Below are positions 1 to 11,464 of a stretch of 64,000 nt of DNA, one piece after another (position 1 is the stretch's first letter; each line of letters opens with the position of its first letter). Position numbers and translations under genes: made by a program. The stretch is taken from positions 9,550,501 to 9,614,500 of the forward strand of contig OY987268.1 in NCBI GenBank assembly GCA_963920665.1, written 5' to 3'. The stretch comes from Straminergon stramineum. Lineage: Eukaryota > Streptophyta > Bryopsida > Hypnales > Calliergonaceae. Under the pieces are notes generated by a model, which saw only the letters and a list, made by a program, of their open reading frames with translations, ran no database searches and was not told the DNA's origin.

Positions 1-1307
1 GTGGGGTAACTAGACGGTCCCGGGGCTGGAAGGGTCGTAAAGGAACCCTCTTCGCTCATGGCCTTTAACGTTGGGTCCCCACACCTGTAGTAATATTTGG
101 TATCCGGCTTCAGTCCTGTTCCATGAACATCCACCCCAAGTTCATAAACAGACTGAAAATCCAATCCAACTGCTAATTCTCATCAACAATCAACAAACTA
201 TGAACAAGCCACACTTCATCCCCTGTAGGACAAAGGATTCATGATTTAAAGAAGCCCAGTTTGATTGATCCCATTGTGAAAGATATCATTCAGATGGAGT
301 GAAATTCTAAATCGACAGAACCAAAAAAGAACATAGCATGAGTTGGTCCTAAAAGAAATAAGATTGAACAAAAAAGTTCCCCATGTGACCTACTCAAAAC
401 TGCCAGGAAAACATTTGGGCCTCTAGGACCACTACGAGTTAGCAAAGAAAGCAACACGATGAATTTCTCAAGCAAAAATCTCTTCCAGTGAAAGAGCGTC
501 AAAGAGACAGACTTGCCTGAAATAAACTTGCCTGAAACAGTAGTGAATCTATACAAATGTTTGATACTTTCTCTTATTAAAGAAGTTGGATTGCCAGTGA
601 ATCTACACAAAATATTCGTACTCTTTTCGAATAAAAAACATTTTGGCAATTTGACGCTCTTGAAATCACTGAAAGGAAGAGTAAGCATTACCAGTGATTC
701 GAACATGATGAATAATGCCCGACGTATAATTCAGCGTAGAGTCGAAGGGGTAGAGTTGGCTATAAACCTCAGCAGACCCCTCTGCAGAACTCGAGTAATT
801 ATTCGAAGTAGTTCCGTACTCGACCACACTCTTCACACTCGTAGGATCCAACGGCGTCACTTTCGGACCCATTTGCCAATCCCCTGCACCACCAACACAG
901 CAAAATCCACCTTAATGACATTGCAAATTAGGGTTTCCTCTGCTTTCAAACTTGTGTGCAAACTTGTCTTCACCCTTGCGTAGAAACTTGAGAGAGAGAT
1001 TGTTTTGCGGGCTTTTACCTGAGACCCAGGACACCCACATGGCATCAGGAGTGGAGAGCGCTATGGCAATCTGCTCGGGGAAAATGGCGGGCACGCGCTT
1101 GACCACGCGTGGATCGTAAAGCGGGAGATCGTCGCTTCCAATGCGCAGATTCTTATCGAATTCCTTCGTAAAAGGCTTGAACGGCCCATCCAATGTGGTC
1201 GGAATGTCGCGTCTCGTCTCAGCCGTCGTGGAAACCGCAAGCGTACCAATCAAAAGAAAGAAACAAAACGGGGAGAACACAGCCATTCCATTCCTCGAGA
1301 ACCCCAT
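1..1307 (-). CDS. PAP: Purple acid phosphatase (PAP15/23 type), copy 1, 5' part only
   Basis: Secreted metallophosphatase of the plant PAP15/23 type, a family that includes phytases. Only the first two exons and part of the third lie in the window. Exon 1 is 1019-1307 (ATG at 1307), exon 2 is 692-883 and exon 3 is 115 down to the window edge. Phases agree across both introns. Exon 1 encodes a hydrophobic signal peptide (about residues 8-30) and the family stretch with LDGPF, GSDDLP, PEQIAIALS and MWVSWVSG. Exon 2 gives GDWQMG and SGIIHHVRITG; exon 3 starts LKPDTKYYYRCGD. The metal-binding residues lie further left, outside the window, so function cannot be judged. No break is visible. It is nearly identical to the complete gene at 32202-35962, with a few substitutions such as LYDP versus LHDP. 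The two are head-to-tail tandem duplicates. Confidence 0.9.
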
Positions 1308-1690
1308 GGCGCTCCCACCCCCTTTCCGCTTCCCCCTTCCTTCTGAAAAAGCAGAGCAAAAACAGAGCAAAACAGAGCAGCGTGATCTCAAACACTCGCA
1401 ATCTGTTCCATCTTGAGGTAGGAAAAGTCAAGAAATCACGATACTACAGCTAACTTAAAGAAGTGCGAATCCTCTGGGTGCTGCTCTGGTCACAAGAGTC
1501 TCGCACACGAAAGCTCGTGCCTATGAAGCTTGTGCACGCCAGACGCCAGACTGATTCGACTCTACCTAAACTTGGATAAGTTGTCAAACTAAAGAACGGG
1601 AAAAAAATCCTCGAAAAACGAAAGACACAGCAAACGTGGGGTAAGGTAAAAGAAGGAAGCTCGGCGTGACCGCTTCCTCAATACGTCACA
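1..1690. repeat. Segmental duplication, left copy
   Basis: Positions 1-1690 match about 34610-36780 in the same orientation, covering PAP exons 1-3, both introns and the upstream region. Base 1 corresponds to base 34610. Coding and intron sequence is almost identical. The upstream part from about 1430 is more diverged and shorter than in the right copy, which carries an extra 0.3-kb promoter duplication and an added 40-bp stretch in intron 2. The copies are 34.6 kb apart, and most of the DNA between them is transposon-derived. Confidence 0.93.
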
Positions 1691-2223
1691 GAAAAAAGCG
1701 GTGAATCTTCGAACTGTCTGTATGTTCGTAGTGCCTGATGGAGTAAACCACACAAGGAATTAAAAAATTATAAAAGGGAATGAATGGACGAAATGAATCA
1801 TTTCGTTTGCAAGGGATCTTGGAAGTGAACAGTAAAGCCCCCAAAAATTCCTTACAAATTAGAGTCGCCGGAGTGATTGGCGAATTCACTGCCAAAGGTC
1901 AGTCCTCCCCATTTGCTCCAAAAAGATTTTAAAATTTTAAAAACAAAAGGTGACAGAGGAAGTTTGGAATTGGATTGCGCATTGAGTGGGTCGGTTAGTG
2001 GTACTGACGCGGCTTTTCCCGATGCTGATGCTGCTGCTGCAATCTACGCAATTCGGTTATCTTTCGCCGCATTTTGATGGGCTTTTTGCCAGTGCCAGGT
2101 CACCACGGAGGCAAGAAGATCCTTCTTTTTGTGTGGCTAAGCGGCCTCAGATTACACTGATTTGTCCTATTAGTAGCCTGCCACTACTGTAGTACTGTAG
2201 TTTATCAGTCACACTATTTTGTA
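1308..2223. promoter_or_regulatory. Upstream region of PAP copy 1
   Basis: Gene-free DNA in front of the minus-strand PAP copy 1. The part up to about 1690 is homologous to the upstream region of PAP copy 2, including the CGCCAGA heptamer present here twice (near 1531). From 1690 to 2223 I see no gene and no clear repeat. No TATA box or transcription start can be assigned with confidence. Confidence 0.45.
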
Positions 2224-2304
2224 CTCCCTCCGTTTGTAAATAGTGTATCCATTCTCAGTACAATCACCATTGAGAATGGATATACTACTTCCAAACGGAG
2301 GGAG
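2224..2304. mobile_element. Stowaway MITE (Tc1/mariner type)
   Basis: An 81-bp element begins CTCCCTCCGTTTG and ends with its inverse, CAAACGGAGGGAG. TA target duplications lie at 2222-2223 and 2305-2306. Nearly the whole sequence folds on itself. The ends match the Stowaway consensus, which is moved by plant mariner-like transposases. It has no coding capacity. Confidence 0.92.
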
Positions 2305-2595
2305 TATGTACTAGAGAATGGGCCCTAGGGGATGCATTTTGTGCAAGAGCAAGCCCTTGGCTAAGCCTTGCATGGCGAGATCTTGTGCAAAATGCATCCC
2401 TCACGGCATATTGACTAGTGTTTAGAGCAATTCCCAAACGTCTCACGATGTTCTTGTGGTAGAATTGCCTCCTGCCCTCCTCCAATAGAATTTTCCCCAT
2501 TGTTCATTCTTGCATTCAATATGTCCCTTGAAAACTCTTGAATCAATGGGAATTGCTCTTAACTAATACAAGACAATGTTCAAGGAGAAACACTA

Positions 2596-2720
2596 GTTAG
2601 TTCATTGTTAGCCAGTGGAATTGGGAAAAAATTTGTTGCAATTTGAAAACGTCAAAAAAGAATTGGTGAAAATATCATAAAATTTCTATTTAAAGTAAAA
2701 TAAAATAAAAATAAAATTCA
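2596..2720. repeat. Dispersed repeat, related to 39418-39545
   Basis: A stretch starting CTAGTTAGTTCATT matches 39418-39545 in the same orientation. Both contain GTGGAATTGGG, TTGCAATTTGAAAAC and an AT-rich continuation with TTTCTATTTA. No ends or coding potential can be defined. It is probably a fragment of a transposon family. Confidence 0.6.
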
Positions 2721-2734
2721 ATATTTGAAAAATC

Positions 2735-3490
2735 AGTTCTAGAAGATGACATCCAAATCAACAAAAGGTCAACATATTTTTGTTGAATTGGTTATTGTAA
2801 TGATTGTTTTCCCAATTCTTTGTTCATTTTGCACAAGTTAACAAAATGGCTACATTATTTTTGTTTATTCAAATAGTAAAATGATCAAATCAACAAATTT
2901 CTATTGATTCTTTTAGAATCTTTTGGAATGTCCTTTGGACAATATTTAAATGACCATGGTTGGAATTCTATGTACAATGGAAATATTTATTTTACTTAAT
3001 CATTCACAATTCAGTCATTTTAAAAACTCATTAGACTTTAGTGGCTATTGTGGTATAGTAGAATAATTTTTTTCAAAAAACTTTGAGTTGGGAAAAGTTG
3101 GGAAATCAAGCTAAATTTCATCTTCACAAATCCGTTTGAGATTTTGAGCCTCCAATCAAAAGTTATGAACAAAATTCAAAAAGCGGTAGCAAGGAACATT
3201 TTCTCTAACATTTTCAAACATCCTCTTTGAATTTTATTCATGAATTTTGATTGGAGATTCAAAATCACTAAAAGAATTTGGAGATGAAATTTAACTTAAT
3301 TTTTCAACTTTATTTGAGTTCAAAATTTTTTGAAAAAAATTATTCTACTATGCCAAAATAGGCACCCAAGTCTGTTGAATATAAAAGAGATCGAATTTTG
3401 AATGATTAGATAAAACAAATATTTCCATTATATATAGAATTTCAACTTTGGTGATTTAAATATTGTCCTAATGGCAAATGGATAAGTAAA
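2735..3490. repeat. Relative of the 8435-9548 element with a large inverted-repeat hairpin
   Basis: From 2735 the sequence follows the left end of the 8435-9548 element (ATCCAAATCAACAAAAGG, later CACAAGTTAACAAAATGG). Inside lies a long inverted repeat. The arm at 2934-3205 pairs with 3222-3490, both bounded by GGACAATATTTAAAT or its inverse, around a short loop. By eye the arms are roughly 75-80% identical. A transcript would form a double-stranded RNA stem of about 270 bp. No ORF is present. Confidence 0.75.
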
Positions 3491-4184
3491 AGAATTTATA
3501 TTGTACAGTATCCACCAATAAGTTTACGTTCAAATTTTCAAACTATGAGTGTCATTGAAAATGAAGTGCAACTTTGATTGATCATATCTTCTACTTTATA
3601 CCTCCAAACTTCATGAAATTGCCACCAAAATGTTGAAAAACGAGTTGACTACATTCTAAGTGTCATTTAGATGCTAATTCAAGCCACTTGTCTAAGAAAA
3701 ATTGAATTGCATTGTCTACACTTCAAGTTGTGTTTGTAGCTCCTACACTGTGATGGCAACATCAATGCTTCTTGTGCCAACACAATTCAAATTTTGTCAA
3801 TTTGAACTTCATATATGGAGATCCAACAACCTCTCAATGCAAAACATGCTTGGGCCAAGCAATGTGGTAGCTTATAATTACATTGTGTGTGTGTTTTGGT
3901 GAGTGGATATATCTCTAGAGACAATCAGATTGTGTGAGATTGTAGGTGTTCTTGATTGTAACAAGTGACTTTAGAGGTGGTATAAGGTGTGCTTTAGAGT
4001 TGTGAACACCAACAAGAAACTGCATTTGACTGGAAGAATGTAATATGGATAAATGAATCTCCATATGAAACTAGAAAAGATCAAGTGAACGCAAATGAAG
4101 GTATGATGAAAGTTATATAATTGTGTTTTTTTGGATTGTTTAGCACCATTTTTTTAATCTAGTTGTACATCAATGATGATATGG
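3491..4184. other. Gene-free AT-rich repeat DNA
   Basis: I see no gene here. The stretch separates the hairpin repeat from the Tc1 transposase relic. Short ORFs in it lack any recognisable motif. Its right part may be the diverged 5' portion of the Tc1-like element, but I cannot show that. Confidence 0.5.
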
Positions 4185-4605
4185 GTGCATTCACCAATTT
4201 CAATAAGAACCTCCTTGTTAGAATGCCATGTGATAGATGAAGAGGTAGGGATTTTGTTGTTATAGTCTATGAAAGTCAATTGAGTGGCTTTTACTTTCTT
4301 GATAATCACCCTAAGACATTCATACTCATGGAAGATGGTGCTCCGGCGCACCAAAATGGGGAATTATGTGATTGGAGGCAAGCACATGTCATGAGAAAGC
4401 TTTCATGGCTAGCAAAGCCTCCTAACTTAAAACCCATCGAAAACCTATGAAAGATTGTGAAAGATATTGTCTAAAATGAGGCGCTACTGCAAAACAAAGA
4501 AGAATTAGTCAACACCACTCAAATTATATGGAAAGAGGTGTCTCTAGAGATGATTGAAGTTCTCCTTGCTAGCATGTCTTACCATATGAAGGATTGAAGG
4601 TTATA
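4185..4605 (+). pseudogene. Tc1-like (DD34E) transposase fragment
   Basis: C-terminal part of a Tc1/mariner-superfamily DDE transposase, read in one plus-strand frame with stops. Recognisable pieces are GRDFVV, then FILMEDGAPAHQNG holding the second catalytic Asp, then LAKPPNLKPIENL holding the third catalytic acid, then a tail with SLEMIEVLLASM. Exactly 34 residues separate the catalytic D and E, so it is DD34E, not the DD39D usual for plant mariner-like elements. The conserved Trp after PIENL is now TGA, and another stop follows in DIV*NE. The N-terminal half with the DNA-binding domain and first Asp is not recognisable, and I find no terminal repeats. The copy is dead. Confidence 0.78.
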
Positions 4606-6246
4606 ATCAAAGTAAATAGTAGTAGCACTGGAAGGTAGATAGTTTGTCAAAAAATGCTATATTTATATATAATTTTATAATTTTTTTGTAAATACTTAAG
4701 ATATCAGTAAATTAGACTTCATTATCTTTCCATCGGACTTTGCAGTTTGTGATTTGGATCATTTTTGAGCATGTGGTGGCAATTTGAAATTGGAGGTTTG
4801 AACTTTGTTTTTGTAAATTGACTGCTATAAACGTAAACTTGTTGGTGGGTACTGTACACACAATTGCAATTGGTGGTGTGGTGGTTGGAGGCTTGGACTC
4901 TTGATGACGAGGGCTCAAGTTTGAATCTAAAAGGGTCATGATGGGCTACCCGCATGGTGAAGTGACCACATGGCCATTTTTGTACGGCCTTTTGATGTGG
5001 CATGGTGCTACATGGAATTTTCTAGATTTTCTGCTTGGGATATTCTAATTTTTTTAAATGAAAAAAAATCCTTTTGGGATTTGAACAAATCAAGAACCAA
5101 ATCAATATTTTTTTATTCCATGTTCTCCAAGTCAATACATCCAAATCAACAAACAAAATCAACACTTTTTTGTTGATTTGGACTCAAATTTTCTAGTATT
5201 TTGAGACTCCAAGCAAAAGTTATGGACAAAATTCAAAGAAGGGATGCAAAGGACATTTTCTTTGACATTTTCAAATACATTTTGTGAATTTTGTCTAGAA
5301 CTTTTTTTTCAGAGGTTCAAAATCCCTAAAGGATTTTTGGAGTTGAAAATCACATTGATTTTCCAAATTTTTGAGTTCCAAGGGTTTTGAAAAAAGTTCT
5401 TCTACCATACCTAAATGAAGTCCAAAATTCTACTTTGAATACAATTCCTTGTTTTTGATAGTGAGTGGTTAAGCTCTCTTCTTCAAACTATCCAATACCC
5501 CTAGAGGATTCATAAAAAACAATGCATTTCCTTATACAAAAAAACTTTCTATCACCATTCTTTCAAAATGTCAAAGAATTTTATCTTTCCCTACACTATC
5601 AAAATTCCTTTTGATAGTAGACAATCAAATGATAGATAGGTAATTGATTGAATGAATTGTTAATGGATTCTTTGGATTGTCCTAAATTTTTAATAAAACT
5701 ATGTTGATGTTACTATCCAAGTACAATAATGTCCTCGTTTAATGTGGCAGTGTCCCAATCACATCAAATTTGTTAACATAATAGCCACCAACAAAGGTGG
5801 GCTTACAAGAACATCTTAAGAACTTGTGATCTTCCAATGACCTCAAAAATCATCTAATGATAGTTGATTAAATTAGTTAGTAAGAATTTTAATTAGATAC
5901 TTAGTACGAAGTAGAATTTATAAAGCCCATGTCTTTCTATTAGTTTGATTCTTAGTAGAAGACAATGGTGGCAACTTAGAAAACATTCTCGGGGAGATGA
6001 CTAACAAAATTTTAGAAACTACAAGAGATAAAGAATAGGGTCAATTTAATTAGTCGAAGGAAAAAATTATACTTTTCTTAGATCTACCATAGCGTTGGTA
6101 ATATGTGGTATACACAATTATATATAAAATAGGGTGTTTTGTAATTCTTCCTTTTTGTTGGACAGTAGAAAAAAAATAGGATGTTGAACTTGGGATTTTC
6201 CTAAACTTGTGTAGTAGGTTAAGTTGAGTTATTAAAGTTTTGACAA
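4606..6246. repeat. Repeat DNA with a truncated hairpin-family copy (about 5130-5430)
   Basis: No gene is seen. From about 5130 the sequence resembles the 2735 and 8435 elements: ATCCAAATCAACA, TTTTTGTTGATTTGG, then CAAGCAAAAGTTATGGACAAAATTC, and further on GGATTTTTGGAG and TTCTTCTACCATA. The two halves of 5190-5430 are partly inverse to each other, like the hairpin at 2934-3490 but shorter. Outside this copy the DNA is AT-rich and unassigned. Confidence 0.55.
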
Positions 6247-6463
6247 TCATATAAGAAACCCATGTCTAAGTTGATGGATTTTTTTAGACGTACAATGTAA
6301 CAACCCGTGTTTTTATGTCAACCATGATGTCCAATGTAACATATGTTGTCATTGAAGATGTTTCATTGAATGCCATTGTTGACAAGAAAACATGGGTTGT
6401 TACATTGAATGTCCAAAAAAATCTGTCAATTTAGACATCCTAAAACATGGGTTTCTTATAGTG
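6247..6463. mobile_element. CACTA-type MITE with long inverted repeats
   Basis: A 217-bp foldback element. The right end reads CATGGGTTTCTTATAGTG, the inverse of a CACTATAAGAAACCCATG terminus. The left end reads ATATAAGAAACCCATG, with its first bases altered. The inverted arms extend about 100 bp each and share AATGTAACAACCC. CAA lies on both sides (6244-6246 and 6464-6466), the 3-bp target duplication expected for CACTA elements. It has no coding capacity. Confidence 0.75.
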
Positions 6464-8434
6464 CAAGGTTGAACAAATAGTTTGTACTTTTTTTCCATTT
6501 TTGAATAATGGAGGGAAATTCGTCATTGTTTATGGATGGGTAGTTAGGAGTGTGCTAACATTTTCAACGGTTCTAGGATTTGTATTTGCTGCATAGTTTG
6601 TTCTAGTTTTGCCTTCGTGGTTTCCCTATGAAGTTGTTTAGTATAGCCATTTGCGCATGCAAATTTGGAAGAGCTATTTGCGTTACGGGAGATCAAGTTA
6701 ACAAGTTTGGTGCTTTCCAAAAACATCTAACAATAACTCTAGTTTGGTCTTAGAGGAATTGTACAATTAGAAGAAGACATTTCCAACTGCTTTGATAATT
6801 GGTTTCAAAATCTTAAAGTACTATCATTGTTTTATTTGTTGTGGATTTGCTATCTTATATGGTGGAAATGTAGAGGACATGTTGCTAGGGATTAGGGGGC
6901 TAGAGGGTTGTCAAACTTGTCATTTCAGAATTTGGGGTTGAGTTGCTGCCAACTACAAATTCCACTAATTCTTACAATATGCAAGTGCATTTTTTGTATA
7001 TCTAGGGCTTAGGATTGGTGGTAACACTTCGGCTTGACAATGATGAAAATCAAAGTGTACACCCTCATGCATAAAGGTGCATCTCCAAAATGTATTGGGA
7101 CCATAAAAGGTGAGGCTTAAGAATCCCCAACTAACCTTACAATGCATCTAGAAGAAAAGTAGGCATTGAATTTTCAATTTTAGTACTAGGATGTCTAAGA
7201 GTGGTGTAGAGTTGTCACGGCTTTAGTAACACTTTATAGTTCCAAGCAACCTTTAGAAGCCCTTTAAAGCTTGAAGGGCTCACTATACTTCAATTCCAGT
7301 ATCACTTAGGCCCAAACTAACTAACACTACACATACCACGGACCCACAACATTAGTTCTTATTTCCAACTTACACTACTAAGTCCCAGTTCCCATGACTA
7401 TTAGCACGTACTCCACACATGACACTTGGCATGTCACTTGGTGATATAAGGCAAAATTTCGATCTTACTATGCTAGGACTCATGGTACCACTACTCACCA
7501 CGATCCTAACAACCCTTAGTTGTCACCCCACTCCATACTAGGCTTGTTGTGTATTTGCTACTTTCACACCAAAACTAATTGGGACTCACAACTCAAGACA
7601 CATCTCAAATACAAGGAGTGGGATTCCATCCAACCGGTGCCCTGGGACACCTACATAAATGTCCCATAGTGCCTTGAAGTCTGTGGTGAAGTTACATCAC
7701 CAGTTTTGAGTCACCAGGACTCACCAAGGCTCTAACAAGGAGTCAAGAGGGAAACCAACCCCTCCTATAATACTCTCTGTGGTATTTGGCATCCCTCCCC
7801 CGTTTGTGGATCGAAAGAACTTCCCTACCCCCCTTGGATTTTGGAAGACCACCCATTTTCAACCAAAATTGTCAAGTTCCAACTCCATTTAGACTGCCGA
7901 ACTTCCAAATGGCGTAACTTTGCATTCAAGGCTCCTAATCCCACATGCAAGCCTATTTGAGATATGTAAGCGACAAGTAAATGTTGATGGACTACTCACT
8001 TGTCCCATTTGGACAAGTTCTCACAAAGTTATGGCCCTCCAAAGATTCGGGTTCACTGGAAGCGGCATCACACCTTCACCACGGCCTTTTTCTTGGCCAT
8101 AACTTTTGACTCATATCTTAGAACCTTGTAATTTTTGGCATTATAGCTTTCTTGTCTTCATAGCTTTCCAATGATATGCTACATGACATACTTTGTTGAG
8201 TGATTCTTTGGGAACCCCTCATTCCTAGCCCTTAAGTGTCTCGACACCATTAGGACACCTCCAACTTTGAAAGGCCATAACTTCTATCTTACTAGTCCAA
8301 ATCACGCATTCTTTGGATTGTTGGAAGCATCTTCTCAAGAGTTTTCCAAGAATGTATCACATGGTACCATTCTCTTTTTATCAAGGGGCTATTGTGCCCT
8401 ATTTGCTTAGGAGTCTCTCAATTCTTCCTTCTTA
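6464..8434. other. Gene-free repeat region with recurrent GGCCATAACTT motif
   Basis: I can support no gene. The right half is less AT-rich and repeats a short motif: AGTTATGGCC near 8030, and GGCCATAACTT near 8095 and 8275, with a weaker GGCGTAACTTTG near 7911. Spaced repetition of this kind is common in LTR or leader regions of plant retrotransposons. However, I find no long terminal repeat pair, primer-binding site or polyprotein, so no element is called. Confidence 0.4.
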
Positions 8435-9548
8435 CACTAGTAGAAAAACAATGACCAAATCAACAAAACATCAATAGATTTTTGTTGAAGTGGGTATTGT
8501 ATCATCCATTTTTACAGTTTTTTGTTGATTTGGGCACAAGTTAACAAAATGGTCACAAAACTTTGTTGATTTGAGTAGTGCAAGTCCAAATCAACAAAAA
8601 AATCAATACTTTTTTGTTCACTTTAGTGCAAAAGTGTTAAATAAGTCTTTATAAGGCTTACGCATTAGAATTAAATCATTGTGGTTGTAATTCTATATGT
8701 AATGAAATTTTATTTTTTAACTTATTCATTCAAAATTTGGTGTTTTTTGAAATGAGCAGACTTTAGAGGCCATTTAGGCATAGTAAAAATACTTCTTTCA
8801 AAAAACTTCCAACTAATAAAAGTTTGGAAATCAAATTAAATTTCACCTCCAAAAATCCGTTTGCAATTTTGCGATTTTAATCAAAAGTTATGTATAAAAT
8901 TTAGAGAGGTGTTGGAATTGACATTTTCAAACATCCTCTCTGATTATTGTTCATAAATTTTGATAAAATAATGAAAATTGCAAACGGATTTTTGGAGGTA
9001 AAACTTAACTAGATTTTCCTACTTTTATTAGTTGGATGTTTTAAAAAATATATATTTTTACTAAGACTAAATGACCTCTAAAGTCTACTGAGTTTATTGC
9101 CAAATGGAAAACACTAGCAAAAACTAAATAAATCCAATGGGAATCCATGACCAGATATGAAAATATAACCATGACGTGTTGATAAAGGCCCTCACTACTA
9201 CAAGCAAGCAGTGCAAAGTTCAAATCCCATTGGCACCCTTTGGCTAGTTGGTGGCTTGCGGCCTAGATGGTGGTGTTGTAGAGTAGTTGAGGTGGCTTTT
9301 GTGGTGATGTGGCATTTGCCATGTGGCAATTTAGTGATGAGGTGGTACTTGCCATGTGTCATTTTGTGTATGGTTGAATTTTATTTAAATTTAATTTTTT
9401 TCTTCATTTTTCAAGTGACCAAATTAACAAAAAAATCAACACTTTTTTTGTTAACAACTATCCAAATCAACACGTCCAAATTAACAAAAAAAATCAACAC
9501 TTTTTTGTTGAATTTTTGTTAATTTGGTCACTAAATTTTCTACTAGTA
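8435..9548. mobile_element. Non-autonomous CACTA-type element, 1.1 kb
   Basis: The left end is CACTAGTAGAAAA at 8435. The right end is its inverse with the last base changed from G to A (TTTTCTACTAGTA, ending 9548). TTA flanks both sides (8432-8434 and 9549-9551) as target duplication. Subterminal DNA repeats CCAAATCAACAAAA-like and TTTTTTGTTGATTTGG-like motifs in both orientations. The centre (about 8740-9100) is an imperfect inverted repeat related to the hairpin at 2934-3490. It has no coding capacity, so it would depend on a transposase supplied elsewhere. Confidence 0.85.
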
Positions 9549-9954
9549 TTAGACTATTGCAAGGCTTGGGAAGTAACCCCCAAGGTCCCCCTTGCTCATT
9601 GAGGCACTTCAGACACCCTCCAAAGAGATAGGGGCTTAAAAAGAGTGGCTATCCACTATAAGAAAACAGACTTTTTAGTGACGTCAAGAAAAACGTGGTT
9701 GGACATTGTCGGAAACAGGTTTCATGTAACCGTTGATGTCACCTAAAATCCGTTATTTTTGATGCCTCCCAGAACGCCAGAAATTTGAAAAAACGCGACA
9801 AAAAATGACTTGTTTTTTTTTGACGTCCTAAAAAACATGGTGTTGTAAGCTCTCCAGAAAGCCCCATGTGGAGGGGTTATGAGCGCCACATAAGCACTTT
9901 CAAGTTGGGCAATGCCACGGGTAAAATTTTTTTCCACAGCCCAAACTTGACCGA

Positions 9955-10070
9955 CTCTGTGACGTGGAGCCTACACAAAAGTGACGTGGACACCTTTAAA
10001 ATGATGACGTGGACAATTGAAATTGATGACGTGGAAAACTTTGAATGCTGACATGGATTGTCTACGTCAG
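9955..10070. repeat. Subterminal TGACGTGGA repeats of the CACTA element
   Basis: At least four copies of a TGACGTGGA core occur about 20-30 bp apart (near 9959, 9980, 10004 and 10027), followed by the inverse motif TACGTCAGCC. Clustered subterminal motifs in CACTA elements are binding sites for the accessory protein; that role here is inferred from position. A related CTGACGTGGC copy lies near the other end (about 22727). Confidence 0.7.
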
Positions 10071-11013
10071 CCTCCACGCATGCCGTGCAAGCAATTTCTG
10101 TTTGTAACATGATGTTCACAATGACATTCGAAACAACGTGTGCATGTTTTTCGTGATGTCATCATGGACGTGGCTCCGATAGAAAAAAAAACACCATTTT
10201 CATGAAAAGTTGTGTTTCATCACATGAATATGTAGTAGATAATGTCACCCTTAACATTTCTGAAATCAAGTACATGACAATTTTAACAGTAACTCATGTT
10301 CGGGTGAACATTCTTGAAAACACCCATTTGAAGTACTTCTATTGAGTCTTGTTTTGGTGAGTGTTTTGGGGAACATTGTACCGATCAGAAACGCCAACTA
10401 CGGCCCTTAGCTCTGTTAGGGAAAGCAAATGAAAACACAATGCATGACTACTTCAACATCAACATTAACATGTAATTTGGTTGATTCTATAAGAACCCTA
10501 CTACCTACAACATTTGAAGTAACATATTCTCACTTGGATGGAAAGAAAGTCTCATAAAACATTAACACATTACCAAATACAAATGGAATGGTAAACAAAT
10601 AGTAGGTCATAACAAAATAGGCCGTTTTATTCTTTGCATAATGTTGCACCTAGGATGCTCAATTTGTGAGCACAACCACGGCACTATAAAGGAGGTATCT
10701 ATTGCATTCCTTGAAAGGACCTTGCAAGGGTGTCAATTCTATGAAACAAAACAAACAAAATCATTATATGGCTGAATATGTCTATATTGACACTAAAACT
10801 GATTTGAATACCCGCTGTAGAAGACGTCATGAAAAAACATGGCCTACTCTGTGCAACACCACATGAAGCATGGTGGTCACTTTTTGCGAGGTGTCTCAGG
10901 TTTCTTGGCACTACTACCCTGCATCATTGGATAGCCACTTGTTAGCACAAGAACATGATGAAACTTTATATGAAGGTACACCGGAAGACCACTTCCAAGA
11001 CCACTTCAAGCTT
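10071..11013. other. CACTA interior without a gene
   Basis: Between the 5' subterminal repeats and the last exon of the minus-strand accessory gene I see no supported coding sequence. It probably holds the 3' untranslated part of the accessory gene. Confidence 0.4.
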
Positions 11014-11271
11014 TTACCAAAAGAAACAAATGAAATCAAAGATGAGGGAACGCTTAATCACCTTTGAAGTAGTAGCCGGAGGCTTAGGGAGCCCAACAAC
11101 CTTTGAGGCTTGGGCTCTAGGAACTACTGCCTTCTGGACAACTTTTGTTGGCTTTGCAGCTGCAGAGGTCCTTCTAACACGACGTGGTCGACTTGAAGAT
11201 TCGCCTAGTGCTTCAAGGCCCTCCTACAAAATAGTGCAAGGGAAGCATTTTAGACTACATTTGCATCTTGC

Positions 11272-11464
11272 AAGAATGGCCCGGACAGGAGATGTTCTTG
11301 CAAACCGAAGAACAAGGGGATCAAAGATAGTATATGGTGGCATACGTCGATATTTGCCACGGCATCACCCATATTGGAGGAATTTGAGATTCAATGGAAA
11401 GGTTGAGCACCGCGGCATGCCTAAAGTACAAACCGGACAAGATATCATTTGATACGCAGCATGG
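11272..11464 (+). pseudogene. Transposed fragment of the TNPD transposase inside an intron
   Basis: These 193 bp match 17596-17788 of the TNPD gene almost base for base (GDVLAN, RTRGSKIVYGG, FNGKVEHRGMPK). The piece lies in the intron of the minus-strand accessory gene, between the donor at about 11498 and the acceptor at about 11224, antisense to it. A 28-bp direct duplication (GGACAAGATATCATT...) marks its right edge. Where the main gene has TGA (17630) this fragment keeps CGA. Where the main gene has CGA (17774) it has TGA. Confidence 0.9.

Noticed and set aside
513..983. Plus-strand ORF of 156 codons at the left edge, with a matching ORF at 35229-35444
   Set aside because: It lies antisense over PAP exon 2 and introns. 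The conserved frame and splice phases belong to the minus strand, and the repetition is explained by the duplication.
7186..8430. LTR retrotransposon region
   Set aside because: The repeated GGCCATAACTT words are suggestive, but no LTR pair, primer-binding site, gag or pol sequence is visible.
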